Below are positions 9,834 to 18,438 of a stretch of DNA of 64,000 nt, in pieces. The notes beneath the pieces were generated by a model. That model saw nothing but the letters and a program-made list of their open reading frames with translations. It did no database searches and had not been told where the DNA came from. Made by a program: the position numbers and the translations under genes. The first letter of the stretch is position 1. Each line of letters starts with the position of its first letter. This DNA is from Massilia atriviolacea (GTDB lineage: Bacteria > Pseudomonadota > Gammaproteobacteria > Burkholderiales > Burkholderiaceae_D): NCBI RefSeq assembly GCF_003953935.1, contig NZ_RXLQ01000011.1, forward strand, positions 151,023-215,022, in the 5' to 3' direction.

Positions 9834-10985
9834 TCAGGATGGCTGCTTGCGTGTCAATACGATATTGTGCAGCGCCGCTGCCGGCTTGGCAGCTGCGGCC
9901 GCCGTCGTGCTGTCGGGGCGCTTCATCCGTTCGATCAGCACGTGGCGCGACGCTCCCACCGTGGACACGCCCAGTTCCTCGAACACCTCCATCGCCGCCA
10001 GCAAAATCGCCTGCTGGATATCCATGTAGCGGCCGTAGGATGGATCGAGCACATGAAACACGACATCGAACTCGAGCGCCTCCTGGGTCACGCTTTTCAG
10101 GTGCACGCGGTCGTAGCGCACGCCTTCCTGGCGTTCGATGATGGCGCGCAGCGCGCCCGGCACCTGGGCCGCCTGCGCCGGGGTGGTGGCCGGATTGGCG
10201 CGCAGCGAAAACTGCACGCGCCGGGTCGACATGCGCTTGAAGTTGCGCAGCGTGTTTTTCAGCAGCTCGGCGTTGGCGATCACAATCTGCTCGCCGCTGT
10301 CGGAGCGGATGCGGGTGGTCTTCAGGCCCACGTGCTCGACGCTGCCGGAAAACCCGGCCACGCTGATCGCATCGCCCACCTCGAAGGGCTTGTCGACCGC
10401 GATCGACAGCGAGGCGAACAGGTCGCCGAGCACATTCTGCACCGCCAGCGCCACGGCAATCCCGCCGATGCCCAGGCTGGCCACCAGGGTCGAGACATCG
10501 ATGCCCACGTTCGACAGCACGGCCAGGAAAAACACCACCCACAGCACGGTTTTCAGCGCCCAGACCATGAGCGTGTTGGCCACGGTGGCCGGCGCATCCG
10601 GCGTGCTGGCGCGGCTGCGGAAGTAGCGCTGGGCGCCGACGCTGAGCGCGCGGTCCAGGTATAGCGCCAGCTGGGCGCCAAGGGTAATGAACCACAGGTG
10701 GCGCACGCGCTCGTCCCACGGCGCGCCGAGGTCGAGCACGGTCAGCCCGAACAACAGGGCGGTCACCAGCAGCGCCAGCTTGCTGGTACGCGCCAAGGTG
10801 GCTTTGAGCAATTCGGCGACGGGTTTGTCGGCCCGTCCCTGCTCGCTCAGCCTGGCCATGTGACGGCGGAACAGCACGACCGCGCCGTGCATGATCACGT
10901 AGCTGCCCAAGGCCACGGCCAGGGCGAGCAGCCAGTTGGAAGGGGCGATCCCGGCCAGCGGGGAAGTCAGGGTACGGATATCCAA
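9834..10985 (-). CDS. Mechanosensitive ion channel, MscS family
   Basis: A 383-residue inner-membrane protein with four or five helices. The pore helix and the start of the beta domain are recognisable (VSTLVASLGIGGIAVALAVQ, then LGDLFASLSIAVDKPFEVGD), with a cytoplasmic alpha/beta domain after them. It should open under membrane tension during osmotic downshock. The start was moved from the ATG at 11096 to a TTG at 10985, because AAGGAG sits 7-8 bases before it and the first helix follows within about 20 residues. The longer form would add an Arg-rich stretch without homology. The C-terminal 25 residues are Ala-rich and not part of the channel core. Confidence 0.87.
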   Translation of the reverse strand: MDIRTLTSPLAGIAPSNWLLALAVALGSYVIMHGAVVLFRRHMARLSEQGRADKPVAELLKATLARTSKLALLVTALLFGLTVLDLGAPWDERVRHLWFITLGAQLALYLDRALSVGAQRYFRSRASTPDAPATVANTLMVWALKTVLWVVFFLAVLSNVGIDVSTLVASLGIGGIAVALAVQNVLGDLFASLSIAVDKPFEVGDAISVAGFSGSVEHVGLKTTRIRSDSGEQIVIANAELLKNTLRNFKRMSTRRVQFSLRANPATTPAQAAQVPGALRAIIERQEGVRYDRVHLKSVTQEALEFDVVFHVLDPSYGRYMDIQQAILLAAMEVFEELGVSTVGASRHVLIERMKRPDSTTAAAAAKPAAALHNIVLTRKQPS

Positions 10986-11123
10986 ATGCGGTCTCCTTCG
11001 AATGCGGTGTACGGCTGGCGGCAACGCCGCCCGAAAGCCGCAGCCTACAAGCTCAGCCTGAATAATGTCGCACATTTCGGCAAAGAAACCTTCCATACCG
11101 GTAAGCGTTCCACAACCGCACAG

Positions 11124-12140
11124 TCACGCGTGATAGCCCTCCCCCGCCTTGTTCTTGCCCCTGAAAAGCCAGAACACCATGACCGTGTAGGCCAGGATCA
11201 GCGGCAGCAAAATGGATGCGCCCACCAGGTAAAACAGCTGCGAACTCGGATGCGCCGCCGCCTGCCACACGGTCAGCGCGGGCGGCACCACATACGGCAT
11301 GTTCGACAGCACCAGTGCGCCCATCGCCAGCAAAAACAGGCCGACCGCCGCCGTGAACGCCAGCACCCCGCTATCCTGGCGGATGGCGCGCCAGCACAGC
11401 CACGCCGACAGGGCGGTGGCCAGCGGCACCGGGACCAGGAAGAACAGGTTCGGCAAACTGAACCAGCGCTGCGCGACGCGCGGGATCTGTAACGGCGTCC
11501 AGATGCTGACCAGCACGATAAAGCCCAGCAGTCCGGCCAGCAGCGCCGGCGCCATCTTGCGCACCCTGGCGGCAAGCGCGCCATCGGTCTTCATCATCAG
11601 CCAGGCCGCACCCAGCAGCGCATAACCGTTGAGCAGGCCCAGCCCGCACATCAGCGCGAAGGGGCTGAGCCAGTCGAAGGGGCCGCCGGCGAACTGGCCG
11701 TCGCGCACCCGGATCTCTTGCAGCAGGCCGCCCAGGATCACGCCCTGCGCAAACGCGGCAAGGGTGGAGCCGGCGGCGAAGGCCCCATCCCAGATGCGCT
11801 GGTGCCCCTTGGCCACCCAGCGGAACTCGAAGGCCACGCCGCGAAAGATCAGCGCCAGCAGCAACACCAGTACCGGCAGGTACATGGCCGGCAAGATGAT
11901 GGCGAAGGCCTTGGGAAACGCCGCCCACAAGGTCACCCCGCCCAGCACCAGCCAGGTCTCGTTGCCGTCCCAGAAAGGCGCGACCGAGTTCATCATCTGG
12001 TCGCGCGCGGATGCGTCGCGGAAGCAGGGAAACAGGATGCCGATGCCCAGGTCGAAACCGTCGAGCACGACGTACATCGACAAGGCCACGCCCAGCACCA
12101 GCGCCAGAAGCACGGGCAACAGCTCGCCGGGATCGCTCAT
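11124..12140 (-). CDS. cydB: Cytochrome bd-type quinol oxidase subunit II (CydB/CioB)
   Basis: A 338-residue membrane protein with about eight to nine helices and the family start YVVLDGFDLGIGILFPC, followed by NSVAPFWDGNETWLVLGG. It partners CydA in the bd oxidase that reduces O2 with quinol. The length and the lack of the extra loops of E. coli CydB fit the CioB branch. The ATG at 12140 overlaps the cydA stop in an ATGA junction, which fixes the start and shows translational coupling. No cydX-like small ORF was identified downstream before the MscS gene, 138 bases away. Confidence 0.93.
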   Translation of the reverse strand: MSDPGELLPVLLALVLGVALSMYVVLDGFDLGIGILFPCFRDASARDQMMNSVAPFWDGNETWLVLGGVTLWAAFPKAFAIILPAMYLPVLVLLLALIFRGVAFEFRWVAKGHQRIWDGAFAAGSTLAAFAQGVILGGLLQEIRVRDGQFAGGPFDWLSPFALMCGLGLLNGYALLGAAWLMMKTDGALAARVRKMAPALLAGLLGFIVLVSIWTPLQIPRVAQRWFSLPNLFFLVPVPLATALSAWLCWRAIRQDSGVLAFTAAVGLFLLAMGALVLSNMPYVVPPALTVWQAAAHPSSQLFYLVGASILLPLILAYTVMVFWLFRGKNKAGEGYHA

Positions 12141-13543
12141 GGTGGCACCCACGGCTGCGCCGTCGGCTCGGGCCGGCCGCCCGCCAGCGGACGGTTGGGC
12201 AAGGTTTCCGGCCCGGGCAGCGAGGCTTCCGGACCCTTGCCGATCATCTTGCCGATATACCAGACGCCAATCGAAAACACCACCATATACACCAGCACGA
12301 ACAGCGCCAGCGACGTGGCAACCTGGGCCGCCGTGACCGGAGAGGCCGCCTGTGCGGTACGCAGCACCCCGTACACGATCCACGGCTGGCGCCCGATTTC
12401 GGTCACCATCCAGCCGGCCAGGATGGCGATGAAGCCGAGCGGCCAGGCGCGCGCCAGCGGCCGCAGGAACCAGCGCGCGTCCATCAGGCGCTTGCGCCAC
12501 CACAACCAGGCGCCGATCCAGCCGGCGGCGATCATCAGCAGGCCCAGCCCGACCATCAGGCGGAACATGAAAAACACCGGCGGCACGGGCGGGCGCTGGT
12601 CGGCGGGAAAATCGAGCAAGCCGCGAAAGCGCCCGTTCCAGTCGTGCGTGACGATCAGGCTGCCCAGCTTGGGGACGGCCACTTCGGCGCGGTTGCGGCC
12701 GGCGGCGCTGTCGGGCCAGGCGAACAGGACCAGCGGCGCCGGGCGCGCACCGTCCCAGTGCGCCTCGATGGCGGCCACCTTGGCCGGCTGGTAGCGCAAG
12801 GTGTTCAGGCCATGCAGGTCGCCGACCACGGCCTGCAGCGGCGCCAGGATCGCCAGCATGCCCAGGCCCATGTGCAGCATGGTGTGCGCTTCCGGCATGA
12901 AACGGCCCGCCAGCGCGTAGCGGGCGCCGGTCGCGCACACCACCAGCGAGGTGGTCAGGTAGGCGGCGATCATCATGTGCGTGAAGCGGTACGGAAAACT
13001 CGGATTGACAATGATGTCGAACCAGCTGACCGGGTAGGCGATGCCCTGCTCCATCGCAAAGCCGGCCGGGGTATGCATCCAGCTGTTGGCCGCGAGGATC
13101 CAGAAACCGGACAGCGCGGTGCCGAACGCGACCGCGATGCAGGCCAGCGTGTGCAGCCATGGCGGAAAGCGATTCCAGCCGAACAGCATGATCCCGAGGA
13201 AGCTCGCTTCGAGGAAGAAAGCGGTCAGCACCTCGTAGCCGAACAGGGGTCCCAGGGTGTTGCCGACGATCTCGGCGAAGCGGCTCCAGTTGGTACCCAG
13301 CTGGTATTCCATGACGATGCCCGACACCACGCCCATCGCGAACGACACGGCGAAGATCTTGGTCCAGAAGCGCGCCAGCGTGTGGTAATGCGCGCGTTTT
13401 GTACGCAGCCACAGCACCTCGAGCGTGGCGATGAAGGCCGACAGTCCGATGGTAAAGGCCGGAAAAACAATATGAAACGCGATCGTGAATCCGAACTGGA
13501 TTCGCGAGAACAACACCGCGTCCATGCCTGCCACCGTATCCAT
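12137..13543 (-). CDS. cydA: Cytochrome bd-type quinol oxidase subunit I (CydA/CioA, short Q-loop type)
   Basis: A 468-residue subunit carrying the hemes and quinol site. Visible landmarks are FTIAFHIVFPAFTIG with the haem-ligand histidine near residue 24, GWNRFPPWLH, and FTHMMIAAYLTTSLVV with the second histidine. The quinol loop is short, with no C-terminal Q-loop insertion. That places it with the cyanide-insensitive oxidases rather than E. coli CydA (522 residues). The ATG at 13543 has GGAG six bases upstream. A second ATG lies six codons on. No cydDC assembly genes lie in the window. The oxidase would support respiration at low O2 or under cyanide or NO stress. Confidence 0.93.
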   Translation of the reverse strand: MDTVAGMDAVLFSRIQFGFTIAFHIVFPAFTIGLSAFIATLEVLWLRTKRAHYHTLARFWTKIFAVSFAMGVVSGIVMEYQLGTNWSRFAEIVGNTLGPLFGYEVLTAFFLEASFLGIMLFGWNRFPPWLHTLACIAVAFGTALSGFWILAANSWMHTPAGFAMEQGIAYPVSWFDIIVNPSFPYRFTHMMIAAYLTTSLVVCATGARYALAGRFMPEAHTMLHMGLGMLAILAPLQAVVGDLHGLNTLRYQPAKVAAIEAHWDGARPAPLVLFAWPDSAAGRNRAEVAVPKLGSLIVTHDWNGRFRGLLDFPADQRPPVPPVFFMFRLMVGLGLLMIAAGWIGAWLWWRKRLMDARWFLRPLARAWPLGFIAILAGWMVTEIGRQPWIVYGVLRTAQAASPVTAAQVATSLALFVLVYMVVFSIGVWYIGKMIGKGPEASLPGPETLPNRPLAGGRPEPTAQPWVPP

Positions 13544-13566
13544 TGCCGCTCCGCCCAGTCCCTCGC

Positions 13567-13995
13567 TCAGTCCCTGCACCCCGATCTGCCGGCTCCATGC
13601 GCCGGCGCGTCGATCCGGACCTGGCGGCTGTCGACATAGCCGCGCAAGCGCGTGATCTTGCCGCCCTCGTCGAATTCGAGCAGGGTCACGCCTTCGTCGT
13701 CGACCGGCTGGCCCTGCGGACCGGTGCCGACCGAGCGCCAGAAGAGGCCCGCGCAGTAGTCGGCGACGGTGATGTGGGAGAAGGTGGACTGCACCGTGCC
13801 GAAGCTGGCCCGGTAACTGCGCCAGAAGGCGGCGATCCGCTCGCGGCCCGCATGGTCGACAAAGGGATTGCGCAGCTGGGCATTGTCGCCGAACAGTGCG
13901 GCCAGTGCGTCGACCGCGCATGCATCGCCGTCTTCAAGGCGGCGCAACTGGTCGATGAAGCTGAGCGCGTGCTGCCTGAATTGTTGCTGGTCCAT
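13567..13995 (-). CDS. NTF2-like (SnoaL-type) protein
   Basis: A 142-residue soluble protein with the NTF2-like cone fold pattern: an N-terminal helix, LFGDNAQLRNPF, a helix with GRERIAAFWRSY, then strands ending VTLLEFDEGGKITRLRGYVDSRQV. Similar polyketide-cyclase-like proteins bind or isomerise small hydrophobic molecules, but the substrate cannot be told. It ends 23 bases before the cydA start on the same strand, so it may head the oxidase operon by position only. The ATG at 13995 was chosen from the domain start (MDQQQFRQHALSF). Confidence 0.78.
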   Translation of the reverse strand: MDQQQFRQHALSFIDQLRRLEDGDACAVDALAALFGDNAQLRNPFVDHAGRERIAAFWRSYRASFGTVQSTFSHITVADYCAGLFWRSVGTGPQGQPVDDEGVTLLEFDEGGKITRLRGYVDSRQVRIDAPAHGAGRSGCRD

Positions 13996-14164
13996 TGTTT
14001 CCCCGCAGTAGATGGGCAATCTCGCCCGGATACTGGTCAGAGTGCGCGATGGCGCAAAAGTTCGGAGCGATGCGCGCGATGGATGAAAAATCGCTACCGT
14101 CAATGCGCAGAGGGAGGATGCGGCAAGGCCGGTGGCACAGCGTGGGCGCGCGCGGCGCTGCTTG

Positions 14165-14630
14165 TCAGGGCGTCGGTGCAGGCCGCGGTTCCGGCTGGAC
14201 GAGCGGCGCCGGCGGCGTGGATGAGGCGGCCGGCTGGTCCGGCGCTGGCGCCACAGGCGAGGCTGGAGGCAGGCGCGCAGCAAGGTTACTCATCTGTGTG
14301 CCCAGATACAGGCCATGGCCGACCATGCCGATGAACAGCGTCATGGCGATGCCGACGCACCATTTCATTATGTTCGTCAACGCAAGGTGCAATTCCACGC
14401 AAGGCGTCGATCTTTTCGCTCAGGTCGGAACGCATCTTTTCCATCCGGATGCTGACGTCAGCCACGTCGGCCTTGGTAGCCAGGGTCGGCAGGATGGTGT
14501 CGAAACGCGTTTCGAGCACGGTGAGGCGGCGGTCCATATCGCCATCATACGGCGGCCCCCCGCCTGCTGCAACGGACGCACGTTTGCTATCGGGCGCCTC
14601 TGGCCCGCTCGGCACGGCATTCATACTCAT
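14165..14630 (-). pseudogene. Frameshifted copy of the adjacent coiled-coil membrane protein
   Basis: Reading from the ATG at 14630, the frame gives MSMNAVPSGPEAPDS, then LTVLETRFDTILPTLATKAD, almost identical to the intact paralogue at 14763-15368. It then leaves the family after DALRG and stops at 14286. The missing membrane segment (ALTNIMKWCVGIAMTLFIGM) continues in another frame to a stop at 14165. Removing one G in CGTGGAATTG (about 14391-14400) would restore one reading frame. The copy also lacks the Gln-Gly-Ser-Glu-Leu-Arg repeats of the paralogue. It may be a decayed duplicate, a sequencing error, or two separate short products. The first half alone would be 114 residues. Confidence 0.7.
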
Positions 14631-14730
14631 CGACCTTCCCCGGTTGGCACGGCACGCGCCGCGCCAACCAGTGTAGGCCTGTACGATTGCCACAGTCATG
14701 CTTTCCTTGGGCATCTTGTCGTGAATCAGA
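14631..14730 (-). repeat. Repeated upstream region of the duplicated pair, copy 2
   Basis: About 100 bases upstream of the frameshifted copy are nearly the same as 15369-15470 upstream of the intact copy. Shared landmarks on the plus strand are CGACCTTCCCCGGTTGGCAC, GTGTAGGC, GTACGATTGCC, TCATGCTTTCC and CGTGAATCAGA. The duplication therefore included the promoter and 5' region. Confidence 0.8.
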
Positions 14731-14762
14731 CGAGCGTCGGACGAAAGGAACTAAATGCACGC

Positions 14763-15368
14763 TCAACGCGATGGCGGTGGCATAGCGCCGTCCGCCGGAC
14801 GATCCCGAGGCGGCGCCAGCGGCGCGTTGGCAACCGGCAAACGCGCGGAGAGATTGTGAATCTGATTGCCGATCTGGCTAGTGACTTGTTGTGCGACCTG
14901 ATTACTCAGGTAAATTCCGAAACCGACCATGCTAAATATGACAGTCATGGCAGGAGCCCCAAACCACATCATCGCCTTCATCAACTGACTTTGCACTTCC
15001 TTGCTCAGCTTCCCCATTTCTGCACGAAGCCCCGTCCCCAGTTCATTCATCTCCCGGCGCAATTCGGAACCCTGCACGGCGATTGCTGCGCGCAATTCGG
15101 AGCCCTGCGCGGCGATTTCTCCGCGCAATTCGGAACCTGACTCGTTTATCTTCCCGAGCAGCTCGGATCGCATCTTCTCCAGATCAAGGCGCACATCGGC
15201 CAAGTCAGCCTTGGTCGCCAGGGTCGGCAAGATGGTGTCAAACCGCGTTTCGAGCACGGTGATGCGGCGGTCCATGGCGCCATGATCCGGCGGCCCACTG
15301 CCAGCCGCCGCTGGCGCACGTTGGTCGTCAGGCTCCTGTGGCTCGCTCGGCACGGCATTCATACTCAT
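14763..15368 (-). CDS. Coiled-coil protein with one C-terminal membrane helix, unknown function
   Basis: A 201-residue protein. The N-terminal 30 residues are low-complexity. A predicted coiled coil follows (MDRRITVLETRFDTILPTL, then ATKADLADVRLDLEKM), with three near-repeats of an 11-residue unit around GSELRGEIAAQ, GSELRAAIAVQ and GSELRREMNEL. One hydrophobic helix (MTVIFSMVGFGIYLSN, about residues 135-155) and a Pro-rich tail complete it. The build resembles short phage- or inner-membrane-associated coiled-coil proteins of unknown role. Copies of such genes are often duplicated, as here with the frameshifted gene downstream. The start at 15368 follows GGGGAAGG, and the same upstream sequence is repeated before the second copy. 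Confidence 0.7.
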   Translation of the reverse strand: MSMNAVPSEPQEPDDQRAPAAAGSGPPDHGAMDRRITVLETRFDTILPTLATKADLADVRLDLEKMRSELLGKINESGSELRGEIAAQGSELRAAIAVQGSELRREMNELGTGLRAEMGKLSKEVQSQLMKAMMWFGAPAMTVIFSMVGFGIYLSNQVAQQVTSQIGNQIHNLSARLPVANAPLAPPRDRPADGAMPPPSR

Positions 15369-15470
15369 CGACCTTCCCCGGTTGGCACGGCACCCGCCGC
15401 GCCGTCAAGTGTAGGCCCGTACGATTGCCGCCATCATGCTTTCCATCGGCGCCTTGCCGTGAATCAGACA
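15369..15470 (-). repeat. Repeated upstream region of the duplicated pair, copy 1
   Basis: Partner of the repeat at 14631-14730, directly upstream of the intact coiled-coil gene. The similarity covers the Shine-Dalgarno and continues to the shared GTGAATCAGA near 15470, after which the two sequences diverge. Confidence 0.8.
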
Positions 15471-15530
15471 AGGAAACGATGAGGGGAACCAATCCGAAAA
15501 ATCGAAAAACCCAGCGCTGCTCGACCAGGC

Positions 15531-15923
15531 TCAGTCCGGCACGATGGCCGTCACCTCGATTTCCACGCGCGCCCGGTCTTCCATCAGCCCGGCCACCTGC
15601 ACCGCGGTCATCGCCGGAAAATGCCTGCCGATCAGCTCGCGATACGCCGCCCCGACTTCCTTGTGCGCGCCGAGGTACTCGTGCTTGTCGAGCACGTACC
15701 ACGTCATGCGCACGATGTGTTCCGGCCGCGCACCGGCCTCGGCCAGCACATCGACCACATTCTGGAGCGCCTGGCGCACCTGTCCGGCGAAGTCATCCGT
15801 GTGGAACACGCCCTGCCCGTCCCAGCCGATCATGCCGCTCACGCTTACCGTGCGTCCGCTGGCCGCCACGCCGTTCGAATAGCCGCGTGCCCGCACCCAT
15901 CCCGGCGGTTGAAGAAATTCCAT
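15531..15923 (-). CDS. RidA family protein, last gene of the 2-aminobenzoate operon
   Basis: A 130-residue member of the RidA/YjgF family. These are trimeric enamine/imine deaminases, although some members lack that activity. The family features VSVSGMIGWDGQGVF, ALQNVVDVLAEAGA and the terminal arginine-glutamate strand ARVEIEVTAIV are visible. It starts one base after the acyl-CoA dehydrogenase stop, so it belongs to that operon. The pathway makes amino-cyclohexene-type (enamine) CoA intermediates, so a RidA enzyme that hydrolyses an enamine or imine to release ammonia makes chemical sense. This role is inference from context. Confidence 0.88.
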   Translation of the reverse strand: MEFLQPPGWVRARGYSNGVAASGRTVSVSGMIGWDGQGVFHTDDFAGQVRQALQNVVDVLAEAGARPEHIVRMTWYVLDKHEYLGAHKEVGAAYRELIGRHFPAMTAVQVAGLMEDRARVEIEVTAIVPD

Positions 15924-15924
15924 G

Positions 15925-17082
15925 CTATGCCTTCCCTTCCCGCAGCGGCGCCGCCTCGCGCAGCAGCTCGCGCGCGATGATCAGTTGCTGCACCTCGGTG
16001 GCGCCTTCGTAAATGCGCAGCGCGCGGATGTCGCGGTACAGCCGCTCCACCGGATGTTCGCTGACCACCCCCATCCCGCCGAACATCTGCACCGCCGCGT
16101 CGATGACCTTCTGCGCCGTTTCGGTGGCCGTCATCTTGGCCATCGCCGCCTCCCTGGTGACCTTGCGGCCCTGGTCGCGCTGCCACGCGGCCCGGTACGT
16201 CAGCAGCGCCGCCGCGTCGATCCCGGTGGCCATCTCGGCCAGCTTGGCCTGGGTCAGCTGGAAGTCGGCCAGGGTCTGCCCGAACATCTTGCGCGTGGCG
16301 GCATGCGCGATCGCCTCGTCGAAGGCGCGCCGCGCAAAGCCCAGCGCCGCCGCCGCGACCGAGGTGCGGAACACATCGAGCGTCGCCATCGCCACCTTGA
16401 AGCCCTGCCCCGCGTCGCCCAGGCGCTGCGATGCCGGCACGCGGCAGCCGTCGAAACGCAGGCGCGCCAGCGGGTGCGGGGCGATCACCGCGATCCGTTC
16501 GGCCACCGAGAAGCCCGGCGTATCGGCATCGACGATAAAAGCACTGATGCCGCGCGCGCCGGGCGCTTCGCCGGTACGCGCAAACAGCACGTAGAAGTCG
16601 GCGATGCCGCCGTTCGAAATCCAGGTCTTCTCGCCATCTAACACATAGTCGTCACCGTCCGCCACCGCCGCGCACTGCATCGCCGCCACGTCCGAGCCGG
16701 CCTGCGGCTCGGACAGCGCAAACGCCGCAATCGCCTCGCCGCGCGCCACCCGCCCGAGATAGCGCTCCTTGTTGGCGGCGCTGCCGAACAGCGAAATCGC
16801 GCCCGATCCCAATCCCTGCATGGCGAAGGCAAAATCGGCCAGGCCGTCGTGGCGCGCCAGCGTTTCGCGGATCAGGCAAATGGCGCGCGTGTCGATGGCG
16901 CCGACGGCATGATCGAGCCAGCCGCCCGCGCCCAGCCGGCGCACCAGCGCGCGGCAGGCGTCGTCCACATCGCGGCCGTGGGTGGGCGCGATGTGCTCGC
17001 GGGCCCAGGCGTCCAGCGCCTGCTCCAGCGCGGCGTGGCGGGCGTCGAAGAACGGCCAGTCCAGATAGGTCTTATCCGCCAT
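15925..17082 (-). CDS. Acyl-CoA dehydrogenase (2-aminobenzoyl-CoA pathway)
   Basis: A 385-residue FAD enzyme with the three acyl-CoA dehydrogenase domains. The flavin and substrate stretches are seen at [30 protein letters not shown] and [20 protein letters not shown]. The catalytic-base region [18 protein letters not shown] lies near the C-terminus. The ATG at 17082 ([12 protein letters not shown]) leaves a single base after the enoyl-CoA hydratase stop and gives the normal length. The longer frame lacks homology. In this operon it probably oxidises an alicyclic or ring-opened CoA ester after the monooxygenase/reductase step. The exact substrate is not deducible. Confidence 0.88.
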   Translation of the reverse strand: MADKTYLDWPFFDARHAALEQALDAWAREHIAPTHGRDVDDACRALVRRLGAGGWLDHAVGAIDTRAICLIRETLARHDGLADFAFAMQGLGSGAISLFGSAANKERYLGRVARGEAIAAFALSEPQAGSDVAAMQCAAVADGDDYVLDGEKTWISNGGIADFYVLFARTGEAPGARGISAFIVDADTPGFSVAERIAVIAPHPLARLRFDGCRVPASQRLGDAGQGFKVAMATLDVFRTSVAAAALGFARRAFDEAIAHAATRKMFGQTLADFQLTQAKLAEMATGIDAAALLTYRAAWQRDQGRKVTREAAMAKMTATETAQKVIDAAVQMFGGMGVVSEHPVERLYRDIRALRIYEGATEVQQLIIARELLREAAPLREGKA

Positions 17083-17083
17083 C

Positions 17084-17938
17084 TCAGTCCCCCTCGAACG
17101 CCGGCCGCTGCCTGGCCACAAAAGCGTGATAGGCGCGGTGAAAGTCGTTGGTCGCCATGCAGATCGCCTGCGCCTGGGCTTCGGCCTCGATGGCTTCGTC
17201 CACGCCCATGTTCCACTCCTGCTGCAGCATTTTCTTGGTCATGCCATGCGCGAAGGTCGGCCCGGAAGCGAGCGACCCCGCCAGCGCCTGGGCGTCGGCC
17301 AGCAGCGCATCCGGTTCGCTGATGCTGTTAAAAAAACCCCAGCGTTCGGCCTCGATGCCCGACATCGAGCGGCCCGTGTACAGCAGCTCGGCCGCGCGTC
17401 CCTGCCCGATCACGCGCGGCAGCAGCGCGCAGGCGCCCATGTCGCAGCCGGCCAGCCCGACCCGCGTGAACAAAAAGGCGGTCTTGCTGCGCGCAGTCCC
17501 CAGCCGCATGTCCGACGACAGCGCCAGGATCGCCCCGGCGCCCGCGCAGATGCCGTCGACCGCGCTGATCACCGGCTGCGGGCAGGCGCGCATCGCCTTG
17601 ACCAGGTCGCCCGTCATGCGCGTGAAGGCCAGCAGGCCCGGCATGTCGAGCTGCGTCAACGGCCCGATGATGTCGTGCACATCGCCGCCCGAACAAAAAT
17701 TGTCGCCGGCGCCGGTAATGACCACCGCCTTCACATCGTCGGCGTACGCCAGCGCGCGAAACAGGTCGCGCAGCTCGGCATAGGACTCGAAGGTGAGCGG
17801 ATTCTTGCGCTCCGGCCGGTTCAGGGTCAGGGTCGCCACCGCGTCCTCGACCTCGAAACGAAAATGACTGGCCTGGTACGACGCCAGCGCGCTGCGGTTG
17901 CCGGGCAGTTGCTGCGCCTGGCCTGGTAGGTAACGCAT
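17084..17938 (-). CDS. Enoyl-CoA hydratase/isomerase family protein
   Basis: A 284-residue crotonase-fold protein with the usual [13 protein letters not shown] start, the oxyanion-hole loops [14 protein letters not shown] and [16 protein letters not shown], and [18 protein letters not shown] where standard crotonases carry a catalytic glutamate. The altered active-site segment, with Asp rather than the usual Glu pair, suggests a specialised substrate, in line with a ring-processing step. The start at 17938 ([11 protein letters not shown]) adds about 25 residues before the crotonase core. It is 8 bases downstream of the marR stop. Confidence 0.87.
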   Translation of the reverse strand: MRYLPGQAQQLPGNRSALASYQASHFRFEVEDAVATLTLNRPERKNPLTFESYAELRDLFRALAYADDVKAVVITGAGDNFCSGGDVHDIIGPLTQLDMPGLLAFTRMTGDLVKAMRACPQPVISAVDGICAGAGAILALSSDMRLGTARSKTAFLFTRVGLAGCDMGACALLPRVIGQGRAAELLYTGRSMSGIEAERWGFFNSISEPDALLADAQALAGSLASGPTFAHGMTKKMLQQEWNMGVDEAIEAEAQAQAICMATNDFHRAYHAFVARQRPAFEGD

Positions 17939-17946
17939 GGGATTCC

Positions 17947-18438
17947 TTATTGAAGATGCTGTTTCATTTGCGAGAGCAGCGCGATCAGCTGCCCCTTGTC
18001 GTCGGGCGAGATATCCTTGAGCAGGTCGGCGATCCACTCCTCGTGCACCACCGCCATCCTGGCAAAGGCGATATGGCCCTCCTGCGTGAGCTTGACGCTG
18101 TAGGCGCGCCGGTCCTTCGGGTCGGGCACCCGCACCACCAGCGCTTCCTGCTCCAGCTGGTCGGTGATGCCGGTGATGTTGCCGCCGGTGACCATCATGC
18201 GCTTGGACAGCTCGCCCATGCGCAGTCCGTCCGGATGGCGCTCCAGCTGCGCCATCAGGTCGAAGCGCGGCAGGGTGATGTCGAAGGTCGTGCGCAGGCG
18301 GCTGCGGATCTCGTTCTCGATGCGCACGGTGCACGAGAGCATGCGCAGCCACAGCTTGAGCGACTGGTGATGGTCTTGCGTCAGGCGGCTGGCCAGGTCC
18401 AGCACCGCGCCGTCGTTGTCTGGTGTGGTGTCGTCCAT
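17947..18438 (-). CDS. MarR family transcriptional regulator of the aromatic-CoA operon
   Basis: A 163-residue MarR-type winged helix protein. The helix-turn-helix region is visible ([20 protein letters not shown]), followed by the wing [16 protein letters not shown]. The C-terminal helix forms the dimer. Its ATG overlaps the last base of the monooxygenase stop (TGATG), so it is translated inside the operon. MarR proteins in such hybrid CoA pathways usually repress the operon and are released by the pathway CoA thioester. An imperfect palindrome lies in the operon promoter at 22516-22537. The ligand is inferred, not shown. Confidence 0.88.
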   Translation of the reverse strand: MDDTTPDNDGAVLDLASRLTQDHHQSLKLWLRMLSCTVRIENEIRSRLRTTFDITLPRFDLMAQLERHPDGLRMGELSKRMMVTGGNITGITDQLEQEALVVRVPDPKDRRAYSVKLTQEGHIAFARMAVVHEEWIADLLKDISPDDKGQLIALLSQMKQHLQ

